Of a stretch of DNA of 19,856 nt, positions 15,670 to 19,856 are shown one piece after another. Position 1 is the stretch's first letter. Every line of letters begins with the position of its first letter. Below the pieces are notes generated by a model. It was not told where the DNA came from and searched no databases. It saw nothing but the letters and a program-made list of their open reading frames with translations. The position numbers and the translations under genes are program-made. Origin of the DNA: Actinomycetes bacterium (GTDB taxonomy: Bacteria; Actinomycetota; Acidimicrobiia; Acidimicrobiales; Palsa-688); the NCBI GenBank assembly GCA_021808425.1, contig JAKBBS010000046.1:1-19856 (forward strand). The letters are read 5' to 3'.

Positions 15670-16845
15670 ATGACCAGCTTCCGAGACCTGCTTCGAGACG
15701 CCAAGAGCCGAATTGCGGAGACCGATACTGCCGGCGCGGCGGCGGAGTTAGATCGCCCGGGTACCGTCGTGCTCGACGTTCGTGAACCCGACGAGTACGA
15801 GCAGGGCGCCCTGCCGGGTGCGATCCACATCCCGAGAGGTTTCCTGGAGAGCACGGTCGAGGGCAAGCTTGCCGACAAGGACGCACGGATCGTCGTGTAC
15901 TGCGCCGGCGGAACCCGCTCGGCGTTTGCCGCCGACACTCTCCAAACGCTCGGCTACAGCAACGTCGTCTCTATGGACGGCGGGTTCAACAAATGGAAGG
16001 ACGAGGGCAGGAGCTGGTCGACTCCGGTGCGCCTGACCGCCGAGCAGCGCAACCGCTACCAGCGCCACATTCTCCTTCCGGAGGTAGGTGTGGAAGGCCA
16101 GGCGAAGCTCCTCGCCTCGAAGGTGCTCCTCCTCGGCGCCGGAGGGCTCGGCTCGCCGGCTGCCCTCTACCTCGCTGCGTCTGGCGTTGGCACGCTCGGC
16201 ATCATCGACATGGACGTCGTCGACGAGTCGAACCTTCAGCGCCAGATTCTCCACAACGTCGACCGGGTCGGGGAGCGAAAAGTCGATTCGGCAAAGAAGA
16301 CGCTCACCCTTTTGAACCCCGACGTCAGTGTCGTCACCTACGACGTGCGTCTCGGGGCCGACAACGTTCTCGACATCTTCGCCGGCTACGACGTCATCGT
16401 CGACGGGACAGACAACTTCCCGACCCGCTACTTGGTCAACGACGCTTCGCTCAAGCTCGACATACCGGTCGTACACGGTTCGATCTTCCGCTTCGAGGGC
16501 CAAGCGAGCGTTTACCTTCCCCATCAGGGCCCTTGCTACCGCTGCCAGGTTCCGGAGCCGCCTCCCGCCGAGCTGGCCCCCTCCTGTTCGGAGGCGGGCG
16601 TGTTGGGCGTCCTATGCGGGATCATCGGCAGTATCCAGGCGATGGAGGCCATAAAGCTGCTCCTCGGGCTCGGAGACAGCCTGTCAGGGCGCCTCCTAGC
16701 CTACGACGCGCTCGAAGAGACCTTCCGCACCTTCAAGGTCAACCGTGACCCCGAGTGCGCGGCGTGCTCTATACCGAAAGAGCAGCTAGTGATCGCAGAA
16801 TATGATGGGCTGTGCATGCCTCACCCGACATCCCCTCCTGCGTGA
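15670..16845 (+). CDS. moeB: Rhodanese-MoeB fusion: sulfur-carrier adenylyltransferase/sulfurtransferase
   Basis: A 391-residue, two-domain E1-like enzyme that adenylates the C-terminal glycine of a ubiquitin-like sulfur carrier (MoaD, ThiS or CysO) and passes sulfur to it. Residues about 15-115 are a rhodanese domain with VVLDVREPDEYEQGALPGA and the active-site loop YCAGGTRS, Cys78. Residues about 120-385 are the ThiF/MoeB domain: RYQRHILLPEVG, the nucleotide loop GAGGLGSPAALYLA (156-169), DESNLQRQILH and DGTDNFPTRYLVND. The zinc cysteine pairs are Cys289/Cys292 (CYRC) and Cys363/Cys366 (CAAC); a conserved Cys306 follows. In mycobacterial MoeZ the rhodanese lies at the C-terminus, so the order is reversed. 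A beta-carbonic-anhydrase-like gene follows 28 bp later. No MoaD/ThiS partner is seen in the window. Confidence 0.93.
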   Translation: MTSFRDLLRDAKSRIAETDTAGAAAELDRPGTVVLDVREPDEYEQGALPGAIHIPRGFLESTVEGKLADKDARIVVYCAGGTRSAFAADTLQTLGYSNVVSMDGGFNKWKDEGRSWSTPVRLTAEQRNRYQRHILLPEVGVEGQAKLLASKVLLLGAGGLGSPAALYLAASGVGTLGIIDMDVVDESNLQRQILHNVDRVGERKVDSAKKTLTLLNPDVSVVTYDVRLGADNVLDIFAGYDVIVDGTDNFPTRYLVNDASLKLDIPVVHGSIFRFEGQASVYLPHQGPCYRCQVPEPPPAELAPSCSEAGVLGVLCGIIGSIQAMEAIKLLLGLGDSLSGRLLAYDALEETFRTFKVNRDPECAACSIPKEQLVIAEYDGLCMPHPTSPPA

Positions 16846-16873
16846 ACCTCCGACTCCGATCGAACTGCCCGAT

Positions 16874-17371
16874 ATGAGCTTCGAGGACTTCTCCGACGTT
16901 CTCGATGGTAACCGGCGCTTCGCCGCGGACTACCGTGACCCGGGCCTCAAGGCGGTAGCAGGGCGTGGTTTGGCGGTGCTCACGTGTATGGACTCGCGCA
17001 TCGACCCTCTCCGCATGCTCGGGATTTCCCCGGGGGACGCAAAAATCCTTAGAAATGCGGGGGCCCGTGTTACCGAGGACGTGCTGCGGACCCTTGTCCT
17101 TGCGACCAACCTGCTCGGAGTCGAGCGCTTCATGATCGTCGCGCACACCAACTGCCGGATGACGAACGTGACGGAGGCCGACGTCCACGAAGCGGTACGA
17201 GATGCAGGAGGTCCGGACACGAGAAGTCTTGCGTTCCTCACGTCACTCGACGTTCACGAGTCGGTCCGCCAAGACGTCCAGCGTGTCAAGTCGTCGCCGT
17301 ACCTGCCGCGCCTGACCGTGTGCGGCTTCAGATACCACCTCGAAACGGGCGAGCTGGAGGCGATCTGCTGA
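16874..17371 (+). CDS. Beta-carbonic-anhydrase-like protein (Rv1284 type)
   Basis: A 166-residue protein similar to the small beta-carbonic anhydrase Rv1284 of Mycobacterium tuberculosis (about 163 aa). The zinc motif CMDSRID gives Cys38, Asp40 and Arg42, followed by [20 protein letters not shown], and HTNCRM gives His91 and Cys94, which complete a Cys-His-Cys zinc site. The usual HTDCGM is HTNCRM here, an Asp-to-Asn and a Gly-to-Arg change next to the ligand, so activity or substrate may differ. The family hydrates CO2 to bicarbonate. ATG 16874 gives an N-terminus like Rv1284; upstream ATGs at 16802/16805 would overlap the preceding gene. It follows the rhodanese-MoeB gene by 28 bp, so they are probably co-transcribed. 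Confidence 0.88.
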   Translation: MSFEDFSDVLDGNRRFAADYRDPGLKAVAGRGLAVLTCMDSRIDPLRMLGISPGDAKILRNAGARVTEDVLRTLVLATNLLGVERFMIVAHTNCRMTNVTEADVHEAVRDAGGPDTRSLAFLTSLDVHESVRQDVQRVKSSPYLPRLTVCGFRYHLETGELEAIC

Positions 17372-17478
17372 TCCGCAGGCCGCCCGGCTAGCGCAAGCAG
17401 CAGTCGACCTAGCCTACGAAGTGCCGACCACGAGTTGTCCTGGACAGCCGCCACTCGCCCCGGAGTCACCTTGCGCCC

Positions 17479-17484
17479 TATCCT
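17479..17484 (+). promoter_or_regulatory. Candidate -10 box for a leaderless mutase transcript
   Basis: TATCCT fits TAnnnT and ends 8 nt before the ATG at 17493. No strong Shine-Dalgarno or -35 is seen in the 121-bp gap after the carbonic-anhydrase-like gene, and I see nothing else there. Confidence 0.35.
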
Positions 17485-17492
17485 CTCCAGGC

Positions 17493-19091
<1,599 letters not shown>

Positions 19092-19093
19092 CG

Positions 19094-19856
19094 ATGGCGG
19101 TCAAGTTCGTGATCATCGGGGGTGGCCCAGCGGGAAATACTGCCGCTACCAACGCAGCCCGGCTCGGAGCCGAAGTCACCCTTGTGGAGCGCGACGTCAT
19201 CGGGGGAGCGGCCCATCTATGGGACTGCATTCCCTCCAAGACGATGATCGCCACAGGCGGGGCGATGAGCTTCTCGCGTCGAATCGAAGGGATGGGTCTA
19301 TCGCACCAGGACGCCCGCCTCGACCTGGAAGTGCAGCGCGCGAGGATCGCCGAGATAGAGCACCATCTGCAGTCACAAGTGACCCAGTTGCTTAGCAGCC
19401 AGGGGGTCCGCATGATCTCGGGGAGTGCCCGCCTGGCCGGCCCGCACCAAGTTATCGCCGATACTGACACAGAGAGCATCAAGCTCGACGCCGACGCTAT
19501 CCTCATAGCGACAGGAAGCCGGCCGCGGATACCGGACTGGGCGCAACCCGACGGGACGAGGGTACTGACAACTCGTCAGGCGTATCCGCCGCCAGAGATG
19601 CCAGCACACCTAGTGGTGATCGGTTCGGGTGTGACAGGCGTGGAGTTCGTCCATATGTTCACCTCGTTTGGTGCGAAGGTAACCCTGATAGTCAGTCGAC
19701 AGCAGGTGCTTCCCGCCAAGGACCCAGAAGTCGCAGCTGCGCTCGAAGACGAGCTGCTGAGGCGCGGTGTCCGCTTGTTCAAGGGAGCGAGGGCCGAGAA
19801 GATCGACATCACCGGAGACACCGTGGAAGTGCACTGCGACGACGGGCGGGTTGCGA
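19094..19856 (+). CDS. lpdA: LpdA-like NAD(P)H quinone reductase flavoprotein, 3' truncated by window end
   Basis: This ORF runs off the window with 254 codons seen. It is a two-dinucleotide-binding flavoprotein of the dihydrolipoamide dehydrogenase superfamily. The FAD motif GGGPAGNTAATNAARLG is at 9-25, then IGGAAHLWDCIPSKTMIA (36-53), IATGSRPRIPDW, and a second Rossmann motif VVIGSGVTGVEF near 189-200. The redox disulfide of true lipoamide dehydrogenases (CxxxxC) is absent: only Cys45 remains in the WDCIPSK segment. This single-Cys pattern is that of mycobacterial LpdA (Rv3303c), an NAD(P)H-dependent quinone reductase rather than a lipoamide dehydrogenase. The ATG is 2 bp after the mutase stop, so the two genes are in one operon. 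Confidence 0.9.
   Translation, partial: MAVKFVIIGGGPAGNTAATNAARLGAEVTLVERDVIGGAAHLWDCIPSKTMIATGGAMSFSRRIEGMGLSHQDARLDLEVQRARIAEIEHHLQSQVTQLLSSQGVRMISGSARLAGPHQVIADTDTESIKLDADAILIATGSRPRIPDWAQPDGTRVLTTRQAYPPPEMPAHLVVIGSGVTGVEFVHMFTSFGAKVTLIVSRQQVLPAKDPEVAAALEDELLRRGVRLFKGARAEKIDITGDTVEVHCDDGRVA

Noticed and set aside
16802..16873. Upstream ATGs for the carbonic-anhydrase-like gene
   Set aside because: They would overlap the moeB coding end and add sequence absent from the Rv1284-type N-terminus.

Overview
High-GC bacterial chromosome segment. The gene set points to an actinobacterium (inference): a mycobacterial-type SerC, a HadAB-like MaoC pair, an Rv3303c/LpdA-like flavoprotein, an Rv1284-like beta-carbonic anhydrase, many GTG/TTG starts and several start codons sitting about 6-8 nt behind a TAnnnT box with no Shine-Dalgarno, as in leaderless transcripts. 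A member of Acidimicrobiia is a reasonable guess, but nothing here proves the class. No rRNA, tRNA, CRISPR array, transposase or phage gene was seen.

Layout. 1-392: 3' end of an acyl-CoA dehydrogenase with a frameshift. 404-1350 (minus): two translationally coupled MaoC-type hydratase subunits. 1513-6753 (plus): branched-chain amino acid block ilvD, then a promoter, leader peptide and terminator (attenuator), then ilvB-ilvN-ilvC. 6740-8874 (minus): serC followed by a sucrase/ferredoxin-like protein. 8909-10102 (plus): class I aminotransferase. 10165-13159 (minus): alpha/beta hydrolase-leuC-leuD, with a 24-bp palindrome at the operon start and a 7-bp tandem repeat between leuC and leuD. 13271-13885 (minus): uncharacterised protein behind an AT-rich promoter region. 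14148-14990 (plus): sirtuin. 14967-15641 (minus): nitroreductase. 15670-17371 (plus): rhodanese-MoeB fusion and a beta-carbonic-anhydrase-like protein. 17493 to the end (plus): cobalamin-dependent acyl-CoA mutase large subunit and a truncated LpdA-like flavoprotein.

How the genes work together. IlvB/IlvN make acetolactate, IlvC reduces and isomerises it, and IlvD dehydrates the product to the 2-keto acids of valine and isoleucine. LeuC/LeuD isomerise isopropylmalate on the leucine branch. SerC and the aminotransferase add amino-acid nitrogen metabolism. The ilvBNC leader encodes a short peptide with a Leu-Leu-Val-Val-Ile run followed by a 10-bp hairpin and a T-rich tract, so the operon very probably senses charged branched-chain tRNAs. 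The rest is accessory metabolism: acyl-CoA chemistry, sulfur carrier activation, NAD-dependent deacylation and flavin redox enzymes.

The strongest items for follow-up are the apparently leaderless ilvB leader peptide and attenuator, the palindromic operator candidate before hydrolase-leuCD, the rhodanese-first MoeB fusion, and the stand-alone mutase subunit that keeps the Tyr/Arg pair of methylmalonyl-CoA mutases.
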